DNA of 56,518 bases from contig JAJTHL010000002.1 of assembly GCA_021298595.1 (NCBI GenBank), positions 1 through 56,518 of the forward strand, written 5' to 3'. Every line of letters begins with the position of its first letter. The stretch's first letter is position 1. Shown here one piece after another: positions 27,632-36,687 of the stretch. The notes under the pieces were generated by a model. The model had not been told where the DNA came from and ran no database searches. It worked only from the letters and a program-made list of their open reading frames with translations. This DNA comes from Alphaproteobacteria bacterium. Lineage in GTDB: Bacteria; Pseudomonadota; Alphaproteobacteria; Caedimonadales; UBA1908. The position numbers were made by a program, and so were the translations under genes.

Positions 27632-29533
27632 TTACCTGATGGTCAAGACACTTAAGGATAGGGAATCTTGCGTGATTCTATCCAACAAATTGGCAAAATC
27701 ATCGGTGATGGTTTGTGCATATGTCTTCCAGGCAAGATCCTTTTCAAGCCCTTCGATAAAACTCTTTTTCTCACTGAGGCGCTGCCTTACCTGATCAAAG
27801 TTCTTCACGAACTCTTCTTGTTCTTGCAAGGTAAAGAGATCATGCTTTTCTTTACGTTCCTTAAGATCTTTTGCCATGCTTTGAAGCGAGTCTTGAATCA
27901 TCACAAGCTCCTGCCGCTCCTTCGCGATATATCCTTGATATTCGTCCTCAAACACAGCTGCGCTGTTCTTATCTTGGTTAGCAAGATCAGTTAAAAGGCC
28001 GTGTGCCTCGTTGGCGATTTTTCCTATAGCCTTTTGAGCAGTGTTTCTGTCATCTTCGAGCTTGGTCACGCTGTCAAGCCGGGCTTTGAGAGGGGTGAGG
28101 CTTTTTTCCCAATCCTCAAAAACCTTTTCGGCGGCATGATAGTATTCGTCAGAACTATGGGGGTTCACTCTGATGGGAAGGACCATGGTGCCATTCACAT
28201 CTTTAAATAGAGAGGTATCTCCCTTGAGAGTTGTGGCACCTGGCGCTGACTTCCAAAAGACGATGGTTGGAACCGGGTCATAGCTGTGGGCAAAGCGCAC
28301 AACGTTGCCAGCCCCCCCAATGAGCTTTGTGTAATTTTCCAATGTATTGGCATTCACTGTATTGGGTGCACCAAAAGTCATGATGCCAAGATTTATCTTG
28401 ATACCCATGACTTCTGCCATTTCTTTGGCAGCGGCCGAGAAAATTTCACCAAGAGCCCCACCTAGGCTGTGCCCCGTCCCCACAAGATTAAGGACCTTAT
28501 TGGGATTTTGTTCCTTGTATTGGGTAAGCCATCCTCTCATAAACGAAAAGAACGAATCGGCATTATCGTCGAGGTGAGAGCCAAAGCCGCTATGGAATGA
28601 AATGTTGCTCAAAAGACCGTGGCTTTTACTCAGCTTGCTGTTCCACCCCATAAGGTTCTTAATCCAATCTGTGGTGGATTTTGACCCTGCAAAAGTCAAA
28701 ACAAGTTTGTTTTTATCTTTATCAAAGGCAGCTGCACCTGAAAACTCACCGTTATTGCGATGGAAAACACCTTCTACTTTGTAGGTCATTCCTTGCAAGT
28801 TATGATCAAAGACTTGACGCGCATTTTCTAAGTACTGGGAATCGGAAAGACGCTTTTGAATTTGAAGGCTTCGAACTGTTTCATTGAGTCCGCCCCAGCG
28901 ATCGTTAATGGCTTTTTGAACGGTGGCAATGGTTGCGTCCTTATCAAGACTAATGCCAAAAACACGCAAGTCTTTCACAAATTTTCTGAAATCACTTTCT
29001 GCCAAAGGAATTTGAGTGAGCTTCTTCTCAAGCATCACCATTTCATCTTGTGCGGTCGTAATCTCACGGTCAAGACGTGTAACGGTACTGCCAACCTTGG
29101 CAAGTCTTTTATTTTGATCAATATCATAGACAAGGGCACTGAGGTTACCGTAGGCCTTGGCATCTTCCTTGGTGATGGTATTCATAAAACAGTTTTTGTC
29201 TTTAAGAACTTCAACAGAATCTTCTGTAAAGCCTGCCGCTAGCGCTGCTTTATCAAGTTCAAATTTTTCTGTCTTAAGCTGCGAATCAAAAAGCGTTACT
29301 TTCTTTTTTTCAGCTTCCATATCTTGGCTTTTCTGGTTCAGGGTTTTGACCAATTCAACCCGGTCATGGAAGTGTATTTTTTCAAGCTGTTTTGAGGTAG
29401 TCCCTCGATGCGTGCGAACAGTCTCTACACCATCTTCTACGTTCGCTAAAACGATGTGAGGCGCAAGCAAACTTCTAAAAATCATACCAAGACCCGCCGA
29501 CCTTAAAAGGATTTTCTTTATATTACTCATCAT
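27632..29533 (-). CDS. Exported coiled-coil protein with class 3 lipase domain
   Basis: A 633-residue protein with a signal peptide ending near VLA at residue 30. The Lipase_3 (fungal lipase-like) hydrolase core is visible: AYGNLSALVYDID near 128, LVLTFAGSKSTTDW near 278, the nucleophile elbow GTGHSLGGALGE with Ser356, ITFGAP-type MTFGAPNTVN near 387, the acid in SYDPVPT (Asp419), and candidate His459 or His466 in NPHSSDEYYH. About 110 mostly helical residues are inserted between the first strand and the core, and long coiled coils flank both sides (35-100 and 475-620). It is a lone gene with GAAGG before the ATG. A secreted phospholipase or host-directed effector is possible but inferred. 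Confidence 0.82.
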   Translation of the reverse strand: MMSNIKKILLRSAGLGMIFRSLLAPHIVLANVEDGVETVRTHRGTTSKQLEKIHFHDRVELVKTLNQKSQDMEAEKKKVTLFDSQLKTEKFELDKAALAAGFTEDSVEVLKDKNCFMNTITKEDAKAYGNLSALVYDIDQNKRLAKVGSTVTRLDREITTAQDEMVMLEKKLTQIPLAESDFRKFVKDLRVFGISLDKDATIATVQKAINDRWGGLNETVRSLQIQKRLSDSQYLENARQVFDHNLQGMTYKVEGVFHRNNGEFSGAAAFDKDKNKLVLTFAGSKSTTDWIKNLMGWNSKLSKSHGLLSNISFHSGFGSHLDDNADSFFSFMRGWLTQYKEQNPNKVLNLVGTGHSLGGALGEIFSAAAKEMAEVMGIKINLGIMTFGAPNTVNANTLENYTKLIGGAGNVVRFAHSYDPVPTIVFWKSAPGATTLKGDTSLFKDVNGTMVLPIRVNPHSSDEYYHAAEKVFEDWEKSLTPLKARLDSVTKLEDDRNTAQKAIGKIANEAHGLLTDLANQDKNSAAVFEDEYQGYIAKERQELVMIQDSLQSMAKDLKERKEKHDLFTLQEQEEFVKNFDQVRQRLSEKKSFIEGLEKDLAWKTYAQTITDDFANLLDRITQDSLSLSVLTIR

Positions 29534-29672
29534 GACACCTTCATATTATAACATTCCCATTTAAATGTTATCGGTAATATAATAATAATTCGTTAAAATA
29601 AAAATAGGATTGATTATTACATTAAACCATGACTTTCGAGCAACTCTTTGATGGTTTTTCTTGCACTGGATA

Positions 29673-29701
29673 TTGCATGGCCAAGGCGTTGTGGGTATAC
29701 T
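29673..29701 (+). promoter_or_regulatory. Candidate promoter for the MscS gene
   Basis: TTGCAT, a 17-base spacer and TATACT, about 33 bases ahead of the start codon at 29735. It fits the sigma70 consensus well. Confidence 0.6.
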
Positions 29702-29734
29702 GCATGAATACATGATTGCTAACACTTTGAAATA

Positions 29735-30850
29735 ATGGATACACTCATTTCATTTTGGCAGGGTTACCGCGCAGATAATATTTGGTTTTTATTTTCCCTA
29801 AGTATTCTTATTGGGTATACCTCTTTTGAACGCAGGCTTTTGCCCAAAATTCTTAAAATCGCTTTTAAAAGTTATGTCACACAAGAAAAAAACATTTTAA
29901 TTCTAGAAGCCGCCATAGATAATTTCAAAAAAGTCGTGCGCGTCGTCGTGATCACTTTTGTGGTCTACCATCTCACCCACCACCACTTCTTGTTAAGCTT
30001 TGTCGTGAATGAACCAAAGTCAATGGCACATATTTACTTTCCCATTTTCCTTACCTTTACATTTTTCTTTACCATAATGAAAGCTATTGACTTTTATTAT
30101 TTCGTCTATGAACAAAAAGATAAAAAAGTCCATCATATCCTTACCGAGGAGCAATTTATCCTTTTCATGCGATTCTTAAAAGGTGCGATCATTTTCGCCG
30201 CTGCTACCTCCATTTTTTCATTACTGGGCATTGACTTAACAGCTCTCCTCGGAGGAATCGGTATTATGACCGCGGCCGTGGGTTTTGCGGCCAAAGATAC
30301 CATCGCCAATCTCTTTGGTTCCATTGCAGTATTGATTGACAAATCCTTACGTAAGGGAGATTGGATCAAGGTAGGCGATGTTGAGGGGGATATACTTCAT
30401 GTGGGCCTTCGCACCACCTCCATCCGCCAATTTGACAAATCAGTCACAACGCTTACAAATGTAAAACTTGCCGAGGGGCCTGTGACAAACTATAGCAAAA
30501 TGACCCATAGAAAGGTCGATTGGTCTGTCGGGCTTCGCTATGACACCCCTTCTCATATTCTAGAAAAAATCTTGCACGACTATCATCAATATCTTGACGC
30601 CCATCCTGGCATCGTAACCAAAGAAAAGAACATTAAAACCATTACCCGTGCCCATGATTTTGGTGAATATGCCATCAAAATCCAGCTTTATTTTTTTACC
30701 AAAACAACTGACTCTACAGAATATATGCGCATCAAAGAAGAGTGTCTTCTTACTTTTAAAAAACTTGTAGAAGAAAATGGCGCCTCATTTGCCTATCCAA
30801 CGAGGTCGATTCACCTTGAGCAGAGCGCCCAAGACCTGTTGAATAAATAA
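29735..30850 (+). CDS. MscS family mechanosensitive ion channel
   Basis: A 371-residue inner membrane channel that opens under membrane tension to release solutes. Four hydrophobic segments precede the pore helix GGIGIMTAAVGFAAKDTIAN near residue 185. The beta domain follows, with LRKGDWIKVGDVEGDI, TTSIRQFD and TNVKLAEGPVTNYS, then the alpha/beta vestibule. Length is above E. coli MscS and matches the group with extra N-terminal helices. It is monocistronic. Confidence 0.92.
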   Translation: MDTLISFWQGYRADNIWFLFSLSILIGYTSFERRLLPKILKIAFKSYVTQEKNILILEAAIDNFKKVVRVVVITFVVYHLTHHHFLLSFVVNEPKSMAHIYFPIFLTFTFFFTIMKAIDFYYFVYEQKDKKVHHILTEEQFILFMRFLKGAIIFAAATSIFSLLGIDLTALLGGIGIMTAAVGFAAKDTIANLFGSIAVLIDKSLRKGDWIKVGDVEGDILHVGLRTTSIRQFDKSVTTLTNVKLAEGPVTNYSKMTHRKVDWSVGLRYDTPSHILEKILHDYHQYLDAHPGIVTKEKNIKTITRAHDFGEYAIKIQLYFFTKTTDSTEYMRIKEECLLTFKKLVEENGASFAYPTRSIHLEQSAQDLLNK

Positions 30851-30937
30851 TCAAGCTAAGTTTTTACTCACAAAAAGCTTGTCATCCAAAGCACCATCCT
30901 CAAGAATAGAGAAGTTAAATAAAAATAGGCGTCAGGG

Positions 30938-32659
30938 ATGGCTCACAATCAAAATACCAGCGATCTTTTCAGATCGCTTGACACACTTTGGCAAGCACAG
31001 CTGGGTAAGTTGACCTTAGGGGTAAGCCCCGCAAGCATATTGTCTGCCCAATCAGCCTGGTTTGCCCATATGATGCAAGCACCAGGTAAGATCCTCGAGC
31101 TCGTCACTTACCCAGCTTTTAATGGACGAGAAAACTATGCACGTCTTTGGACAGATACCCCTTACGGTGCGCCCCCTTCCTCCCCTACGCCCGATGAAGA
31201 CCCTAGATTCAAATCTGAAAACTGGAAGCTCTGGCCCTGGCGTCTTTTTAAACATCACTTTTTGATTGCTCAGGAATGGCTTTCCCTAGCGACCAATGAC
31301 GTTCCTGGCCTTGATGACGAATCCGAACGCATCATCTCCTTTGCAACCCGACAATTTATGGATGCTATTTGTCCTGCTAATTTTCCCGCAACAAACCCAG
31401 ACCTTGCCTTTGAAACCCTTGTGAGCAAAGGTGAAAATCTCATTAACGGCGCCAAAAACGCGGTTACTGACTTGCACCACCTTTTAACTGGATCCCCCCC
31501 CAAAGGTAATCGCCATTTTAAGGTCGGACGCAATCTAGCCATTACCCCCGGAGAAGTCGTTTTTCAGAACAGTCTTATTGAACTGATTAAGTACACCCCT
31601 CAAACGGAAACAGTCTATCCAGAACCCCTTTTGATCACGCCAGCTTGGATCATGAAATACTATATCTTGGATCTTTCTCCCCATAACTCCCTCGTAAAAT
31701 GGCTTGTAGAGAAGGGATACACGGTTTTTATGATTTCCTGGAAAAATCCTGGCAAAGAGGACGCGCAGCTCAGCATGGATGATTATCAGAATCTTGGGAT
31801 CGTAGCAGCCCTTAACGAGATTGAGGCGCTGTGTCCCCATACAAAAATACATTTGGCTGGATACTGTCTTGGGGGCACACTTGCCATGATTACGGCGGCC
31901 ACCCTCGCTCTCAAGGGCGATCAGCGACTGAAATCTCTCACGCTTCTTGCCGCGCAAGGAGATTTTTCCCATGCGGGCGAGCTTATGCTCTTTGTGAATC
32001 CTAGTGAAGTTGCTTTTCTCAAGAACATGATGCGGGTGCAGGGATATCTTGATACCCGTCAAATGGCGGGTGCCTTTCAGATGCTGCGCTCCTATGATCT
32101 TATCTGGTCAAAGATCATTAACGACTATTTCCACGGGCTTCGACGCGGGGATGTGGACCTCATGACCTGGAATCTGGACGCAACGCGCATGCCCTACACC
32201 ATGCACAGCCAGTACCTTGAGCGCCTCTATTTGAAAAACGAGTTTTCTGCGGGTCACTATACCGTTGAAGGCAAAGCCGTTGCCCCAGAGAACATTCAAG
32301 TGCCCGTCTTTGCCGTGGGGGCGGATAAAGATCACGTGGCCCCTTGGCAGTCCGTTTATAAAATCCACCTCATGGTCAATACAGAAATCACTTTTGTGCT
32401 GGCAAAGGGGGGCCACAACGCCGGCATTGTCAGCGAGCCCGGTCACAAAGGAAGATTTTATCGCCAACATGTGCGAAAGCCTTCTGAGCCTTACTTGGAC
32501 GCATCGGAATGGTTTGAGAAAGCAGAGCGTCATAAAGATTCTTGGTGGCTTGCCTGGCACGCGTGGCTTGCGCAGCATTCGACCTCTCAAAAAGTACCGC
32601 CACCCATTTGCCCCAACCCTTTAAGACCCGCACCCGGTCTTTACGTCTTGCAAAGGTAA
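30938..32659 (+). CDS. phaC: Class I poly(R)-hydroxyalkanoate synthase
   Basis: A 573-residue cytoplasmic enzyme that polymerises (R)-3-hydroxyacyl-CoA into PHA granules. The alpha/beta-hydrolase core has the lipase-like box GYCLGG with the nucleophile Cys, WKNPGKEDAQLSMDDY, the catalytic Asp in VGADKDHVAPW and His in KGGHNAGIVS. The N-terminal PhaC_N domain includes FNGRENYARLW and ITPGEVVFQN. Length fits class I. No phaA/B, phasin or depolymerase is in the window. It is the first gene of a run with the MaoC/Pta fusion, which starts 5 bases later. Confidence 0.94.
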   Translation: MAHNQNTSDLFRSLDTLWQAQLGKLTLGVSPASILSAQSAWFAHMMQAPGKILELVTYPAFNGRENYARLWTDTPYGAPPSSPTPDEDPRFKSENWKLWPWRLFKHHFLIAQEWLSLATNDVPGLDDESERIISFATRQFMDAICPANFPATNPDLAFETLVSKGENLINGAKNAVTDLHHLLTGSPPKGNRHFKVGRNLAITPGEVVFQNSLIELIKYTPQTETVYPEPLLITPAWIMKYYILDLSPHNSLVKWLVEKGYTVFMISWKNPGKEDAQLSMDDYQNLGIVAALNEIEALCPHTKIHLAGYCLGGTLAMITAATLALKGDQRLKSLTLLAAQGDFSHAGELMLFVNPSEVAFLKNMMRVQGYLDTRQMAGAFQMLRSYDLIWSKIINDYFHGLRRGDVDLMTWNLDATRMPYTMHSQYLERLYLKNEFSAGHYTVEGKAVAPENIQVPVFAVGADKDHVAPWQSVYKIHLMVNTEITFVLAKGGHNAGIVSEPGHKGRFYRQHVRKPSEPYLDASEWFEKAERHKDSWWLAWHAWLAQHSTSQKVPPPICPNPLRPAPGLYVLQR

Positions 32660-32664
32660 GCGCC

Positions 32665-34065
32665 ATGAGCAGTGATGACCTCTTTCTTGAAAGTGTCCCC
32701 TTTTCAGAGCTTACCTTAGGACGAGAAGCACGTCTAACGCGAACCTTGACCAAAGAGGATATTGAGCTTTTTGCAACGGTCACGGGCGATGTAAATCCCG
32801 CTCATCTTGATGAAACCTACGCGAACGCTACAATTTTTCATGGGATTATCGGGCACGGTATGTGGACCGGGTCTTTGATTTCTGCTCTTTTGGGGACGAT
32901 TCTCCCGGGGCCTGGCACCATTTATTTGGATCAGAGTTTTACCTTTAAAAAACCAGTACACATTGGCGAAGAAATCACAGCCATCATCCGGGTAAAGGAA
33001 AAACACCCTGAAAAACCCATCGTTGTGTTTGATTGCCTCGTCTATAACCCCAAGCACGAAGTGGTGCTAGAAGGCATCGCCCGGGTCCTTGCCCCAACGC
33101 AGAAAATGCGCCTTAGCCGCAATAAGCTTCCCACCGTTGAAATCCAGGACCGAGACAAGTATCAACAATTTCTGGAGTCTTGCCGCCAATACACGCCTTT
33201 AAAAATGGCGGTGGTACATCCCATGCAGCCCCACTTTTTAGAAACCATTGTCGCCGCCGTTGAGGAAAAACTCATTGATCCTGTTCTGGTGGGCTCAAAG
33301 ACGAGGCTCTTGCAGGTCGCCAAAGAAACAGGCATTGATCTATCAAAATGGCCCATCATGGACGCCCCCCACAGTCACGGCGCCGCAGAGATTGCCGTTG
33401 CCATGGCGGCAAAAGGAGAGGTGGACGGCATCATGAAAGGCTCCCTTCACACCCACGAGCTGCTCAGCGCCATCATCAAATCAGATTCTGGCCTTCGCAC
33501 GGACAGGCGTATGAGTCATGCTTATCTTATTGACGTACACACCTATCCAAAGCCTTTTGTGCTGACAGACGCCGCCATTAATATCGCGCCCTCCCTTGAA
33601 GAAAAAGCGGATATCTGTCAAAACGCCATCGATTTATGGAAGGCGCTTTTTAGACAATCCCAAACGCCGAAAGTGGCCATCCTGGCGGCAGTTGAAACCG
33701 TCAACGCAAAAATGAAGGCCACCTTGGACGCAGCCGCCCTTTGCAAAATGGCAGACCGAGGCCAAATTGTGGGCGGCCTTCTTGATGGTCCCCTTGCCTT
33801 TGATAACGCCGTCAGCAAAGCGGCGGCCGCCGAAAAAGGCATCACTTCCCTTGTGGCAGGGGACGCCGATATTTTTCTTGCCCCCAACATTGAAGCCGCT
33901 AACATGTTGGCCAAGCAACTGACGTTCCTTGCCCACGCGGACGCCGCCGGCCTTGTTTTGGGTGCGCGCGTGCCCATTGTCCTAACAAGCCGCGCTGACT
34001 CTTTGCGCACACGGGTGATTTCATGCGGCCTTGCCATGCGTCTGCATCACGGAAAAGCTTCATGA
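32665..34065 (+). CDS. MaoC-like enoyl-CoA hydratase / phosphate acetyltransferase fusion
   Basis: A protein of about 466 residues with two domains. Residues 1-150 form a MaoC hot-dog hydratase, with the active-site pattern DVNPAHLDETYANATIFHG and IIGHGMW. Residues 160-466 are a phosphotransacetylase (PTA_PTB), with GIMKGSLHTHELLSAI, SHAYLIDV and LDGPLAFDNAVS. This fusion recurs in alphaproteobacteria just ahead of acetate kinase. It can hydrate crotonyl-CoA and swap acetyl between CoA and phosphate. The longer frame overlaps phaC and is rejected; ATG 32665 follows AAAGG. Its stop overlaps ackA as ATGA. Confidence 0.93.
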   Translation: MSSDDLFLESVPFSELTLGREARLTRTLTKEDIELFATVTGDVNPAHLDETYANATIFHGIIGHGMWTGSLISALLGTILPGPGTIYLDQSFTFKKPVHIGEEITAIIRVKEKHPEKPIVVFDCLVYNPKHEVVLEGIARVLAPTQKMRLSRNKLPTVEIQDRDKYQQFLESCRQYTPLKMAVVHPMQPHFLETIVAAVEEKLIDPVLVGSKTRLLQVAKETGIDLSKWPIMDAPHSHGAAEIAVAMAAKGEVDGIMKGSLHTHELLSAIIKSDSGLRTDRRMSHAYLIDVHTYPKPFVLTDAAINIAPSLEEKADICQNAIDLWKALFRQSQTPKVAILAAVETVNAKMKATLDAAALCKMADRGQIVGGLLDGPLAFDNAVSKAAAAEKGITSLVAGDADIFLAPNIEAANMLAKQLTFLAHADAAGLVLGARVPIVLTSRADSLRTRVISCGLAMRLHHGKAS

Positions 34066-35177
34066 CAAAAACCCTCCTTGCCCTCAATGCTGGATCCTCT
34101 AGCATGAAGTTTGCCCTTTATGGCGGCACGCCTGACCTTCCCCTGATAAAAAAAGGCAGTGTGCAGGGTCTTGGCACAGCACCTCTCTTTTACTCCCAGG
34201 ACGGGTACCCTGCCCTTTCTTTGAAGCATGACCTCTCTTACGAAGAGGCGCTTACCCACATTTTGGACGCGCTGCCAGATTTTCACAAGGTACAGGCAGT
34301 GGTGCACCGCGTCGTCCACGGCGGCGATCTTTATACAAAGCCCGTTTTTGTGACGCCCGACGTGATTCGAAGTCTAAAAGCTCTCATTCCCTTGGCGCCC
34401 CTTCACCAGCCCCATAACCTCCATCCCATGGAGATTTTTGCAAAACTTGCGCCAAACATGCCTCAAATTGCGGCCTTTGATACGGCTTTTCATGCCCATA
34501 GGGCTGAGCTAACTAGGGCCTTTGCCTTGTCACCTTCTCTTCGTGCAAAGGGCATGAAGCGGTATGGATTCCACGGCCTTTCTTATGAATGGATCATCCA
34601 GTGCCTTTCAAAGGAGCGCCTAGACCTTCTTAAGGGACGTGTGGTGGCGGCACACTTAGGTAGCGGGGCGAGCGTGTGCGCCATGCAAGGCGGCAAAAGC
34701 GTAGATACCTCCATGGGCATGACCGCCCTTGACGGCCTTCCCATGGGCACAAGGTGTGGCAGTCTTGATCCTGGCGCGATCCTTTATATGTTGGAAACGC
34801 TGGGAATGTACTCCCACGAGATCTCGCACGTCCTCTATCACGAGGCAGGACTCAAGGGTCTTTCTGGCGTCAGTAATGACGTCAAAGTGCTTTTGGAAGA
34901 CCCGTCCAAAGAGGCAGCCTTTGCCCTTGAGTATTTCGTTTTTAAAACGGCCCAGTTTATGGCCATGATGGCTGTTAGCATGGGCGGAGTCGATGCGTAT
35001 GTCTTTTCGGGCGGCATTGGCGAGAAATCAGAAGAGATACGACGCCGTATTCTGGAGCACCTTGCTTTTCTTGGGGAAAAGCCTTCCCTTGTCTTTAGCG
35101 CCGACGAAGAAAAAATGATGGCCCTGCACGCCTATCAGTTACTGAATGAAAGGAACATGCTTCATGAGCTTTCTTAA
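34062..35177 (+). CDS. ackA: Acetate kinase
   Basis: A protein of about 371 residues converting acetyl phosphate and ADP to acetate and ATP. Signatures are ALNAGSSSMKFALYG at the start, VVHRVVHGG, the nucleotide loop AAHLGSGASVCA, GLPMGTRCGSLDPG and VFSGGIGEKSEEI. The start codon overlaps the upstream stop (ATGA), so the two products are made in step. Length is slightly below the usual 395-400. It works with the preceding phosphate acetyltransferase. Confidence 0.95.
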   Translation: MTKTLLALNAGSSSMKFALYGGTPDLPLIKKGSVQGLGTAPLFYSQDGYPALSLKHDLSYEEALTHILDALPDFHKVQAVVHRVVHGGDLYTKPVFVTPDVIRSLKALIPLAPLHQPHNLHPMEIFAKLAPNMPQIAAFDTAFHAHRAELTRAFALSPSLRAKGMKRYGFHGLSYEWIIQCLSKERLDLLKGRVVAAHLGSGASVCAMQGGKSVDTSMGMTALDGLPMGTRCGSLDPGAILYMLETLGMYSHEISHVLYHEAGLKGLSGVSNDVKVLLEDPSKEAAFALEYFVFKTAQFMAMMAVSMGGVDAYVFSGGIGEKSEEIRRRILEHLAFLGEKPSLVFSADEEKMMALHAYQLLNERNMLHELS

Positions 35178-35919
35178 TTGTCTTGTGGTGGGGGTTGCGA
35201 ACGAGCACTCCATCGCATGGGGATGCGCCAAAGTCCTCCATGAAAAGGGCGCACGGGTGGCGCTCACTTATCTTAACGAGAAGACAAAAACATACGTTGA
35301 CCCTTTGGCAAAAGCAATTGACGCCCCACTCTTTATGCCCCTTGACGTTCAAAACCCAGAAGAACAAGAAGCACTTTTTAAAGAGATTACCGCCCAGTGG
35401 GGTCGTCTTGACGTCCTCATTCATGCCGTCGCCTTTGCCCCAAAAGAGGATCTTCAAGGACGTGTGATTGACTGCTCTTTGGAGGGTTTTCAAACAGCTA
35501 TGGATATCTCATGCCACTCTCTTATGCGTCTGACAAAAGCTGTGGAACCCCTTATGAAGAATGGTGGTTCCATCATGACCATGAGCTACTACGGTGCAGA
35601 CAAAGTCATTGATAACTATAACCTTATGGGCCCTGTCAAAGCTGCCCTGGAGGCCAGTGTCCGGGTCCTTGCATCGGAACTCGGCGCAAAGGGTATTCGC
35701 GTGAATGCCATTTCTCCTGGTCCCATGGCAACCCGCGCAGCGTCAGGGCTTTCCCATTTCGACGATCTTATGGCAAAAGTAGCAGCCCAGGCCCCTACTC
35801 ACATGCTCACAAGCCTCAAGCAAGTGGGAGAACTTGCAGCATATCTTGCCTCTCCGCAATCGTCTCAAATCACAGGACAAGTCATCTATATCGACGGGGG
35901 CTATCACATCAAAGGCTAA
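35164..35919 (+). CDS. fabI: Enoyl-ACP reductase FabI-type
   Basis: A protein of about 251 residues, an NADH-dependent short-chain dehydrogenase of the last step of fatty-acid elongation. FabI marks are VVGVANEHSIAWGCAK (the atypical nucleotide loop), LDVLIHAVAFAPKEDL, the Tyr and Lys pair in YYGADKVIDNYNLMGPVKAA, RVNAISPGPM and IDGGYHIKG. ATG 35164 follows AAAGGA at 9 bases; the longer frame starts inside ackA. In alphaproteobacteria a FabI paralog often closes this PHA/acetate operon, so it may be a second copy rather than the main enzyme. Confidence 0.93.
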   Translation: MSFLNCLVVGVANEHSIAWGCAKVLHEKGARVALTYLNEKTKTYVDPLAKAIDAPLFMPLDVQNPEEQEALFKEITAQWGRLDVLIHAVAFAPKEDLQGRVIDCSLEGFQTAMDISCHSLMRLTKAVEPLMKNGGSIMTMSYYGADKVIDNYNLMGPVKAALEASVRVLASELGAKGIRVNAISPGPMATRAASGLSHFDDLMAKVAAQAPTHMLTSLKQVGELAAYLASPQSSQITGQVIYIDGGYHIKG

Positions 35920-35945
35920 TCATAGAAAATATTTCCCAGTATTGG

Positions 35946-35974
35946 TTGATTATTTTGTGCACCTCTTATAAAAT
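35946..35974 (+). promoter_or_regulatory. Candidate promoter for the 36002 gene
   Basis: TTGATT, a 17-base spacer and TAAAAT, about 27 bases ahead of the GTG start. Confidence 0.55.
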
Positions 35975-36001
35975 AAGAATGTATTTATATGGGGTCATTC
36001 T

Positions 36002-36382
36002 GTGATTAAAACAAGACTGATGTACACAGCTATGGTTTTGGGGCTTCCGCTTACACCTTTCGAAGAAGGCACAGCGCTTGCAACCGATCTCTCACTCTAC
36101 TGCCCGCCCATACTGTCCGCTCAGCTTTACTCAGATCTTTTAAGTGGCACCTATGTCATAGAGGAAAAGACCTTCAAAGCAGAAAATCTTAGATCACTTA
36201 AAGACGGGCTTTTGGGAGGCTGGACTTCTCAAGAAATACTTGCCGAGCTTAAAAAGGGGACCCAATTTGGCCGTGTTTCACCAGACGGTCCGTCCGACGA
36301 TTGCATTTACACAAATAGCACTCTTGATCAAAGCTTTATCGCATTTACCCTGAACAAGACTATGGTGCGTGCTGATAAATAA
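36002..36382 (+). CDS. Small secreted protein, unknown
   Basis: A 126-residue protein starting at GTG. The first 28 residues (hydrophobic core MYTAMVLGLPLTPF, ending near ALA) look like a signal peptide. The mature part has two cysteines, in LYCPPIL and DDCIYTN, that could form a disulfide. No family was recognised. It is separated from fabI by 82 bases holding a promoter-like sequence. Confidence 0.65.
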   Translation: MIKTRLMYTAMVLGLPLTPFEEGTALATDLSLYCPPILSAQLYSDLLSGTYVIEEKTFKAENLRSLKDGLLGGWTSQEILAELKKGTQFGRVSPDGPSDDCIYTNSTLDQSFIAFTLNKTMVRADK

Positions 36383-36432
36383 CACCCTAATAGCACGCTT
36401 GCACTCACCTTAGAGAACGTAAAAGTGACATC

Positions 36433-36687
36433 TTAACTTGCTGCTATTTCCTCTAAGGTTGACCTTTTAGGAGTCTGCTCAGGTGACTTTCTTTGCGTTC
36501 CATCGCCATGGGTGGGTTCCACTTCGTGGGCGGGTCTGGGCATGATTTCAAAGTAACCTTTTTTTCCCGTGAAAAGCCCGGGCTTTCTTTGTTCATCCGA
36601 TGACTCAGGGGGCGGGGATGTAGGGATTCCTCCCTTACATCCTCCAAGCCCTAGAGAGACAATCATCATGGTAAATATTGTTCTCAT
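36433..36687 (-). CDS. Small lipoprotein coupled to a porin
   Basis: An 84-residue protein with a lipoprotein signal: MRTIFTMMIVSLGLGGC, lipid cysteine at residue 17, then a Gly/Pro/Ser linker. The mature part is short, charged and low complexity. ATG 36687 overlaps the porin stop (TGATG), so it is translated after the porin. The longer frame begins at TTG 36690. Its role is unknown; a link to the outer membrane is inferred. Confidence 0.7.
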   Translation of the reverse strand: MRTIFTMMIVSLGLGGCKGGIPTSPPPESSDEQRKPGLFTGKKGYFEIMPRPAHEVEPTHGDGTQRKSPEQTPKRSTLEEIAAS

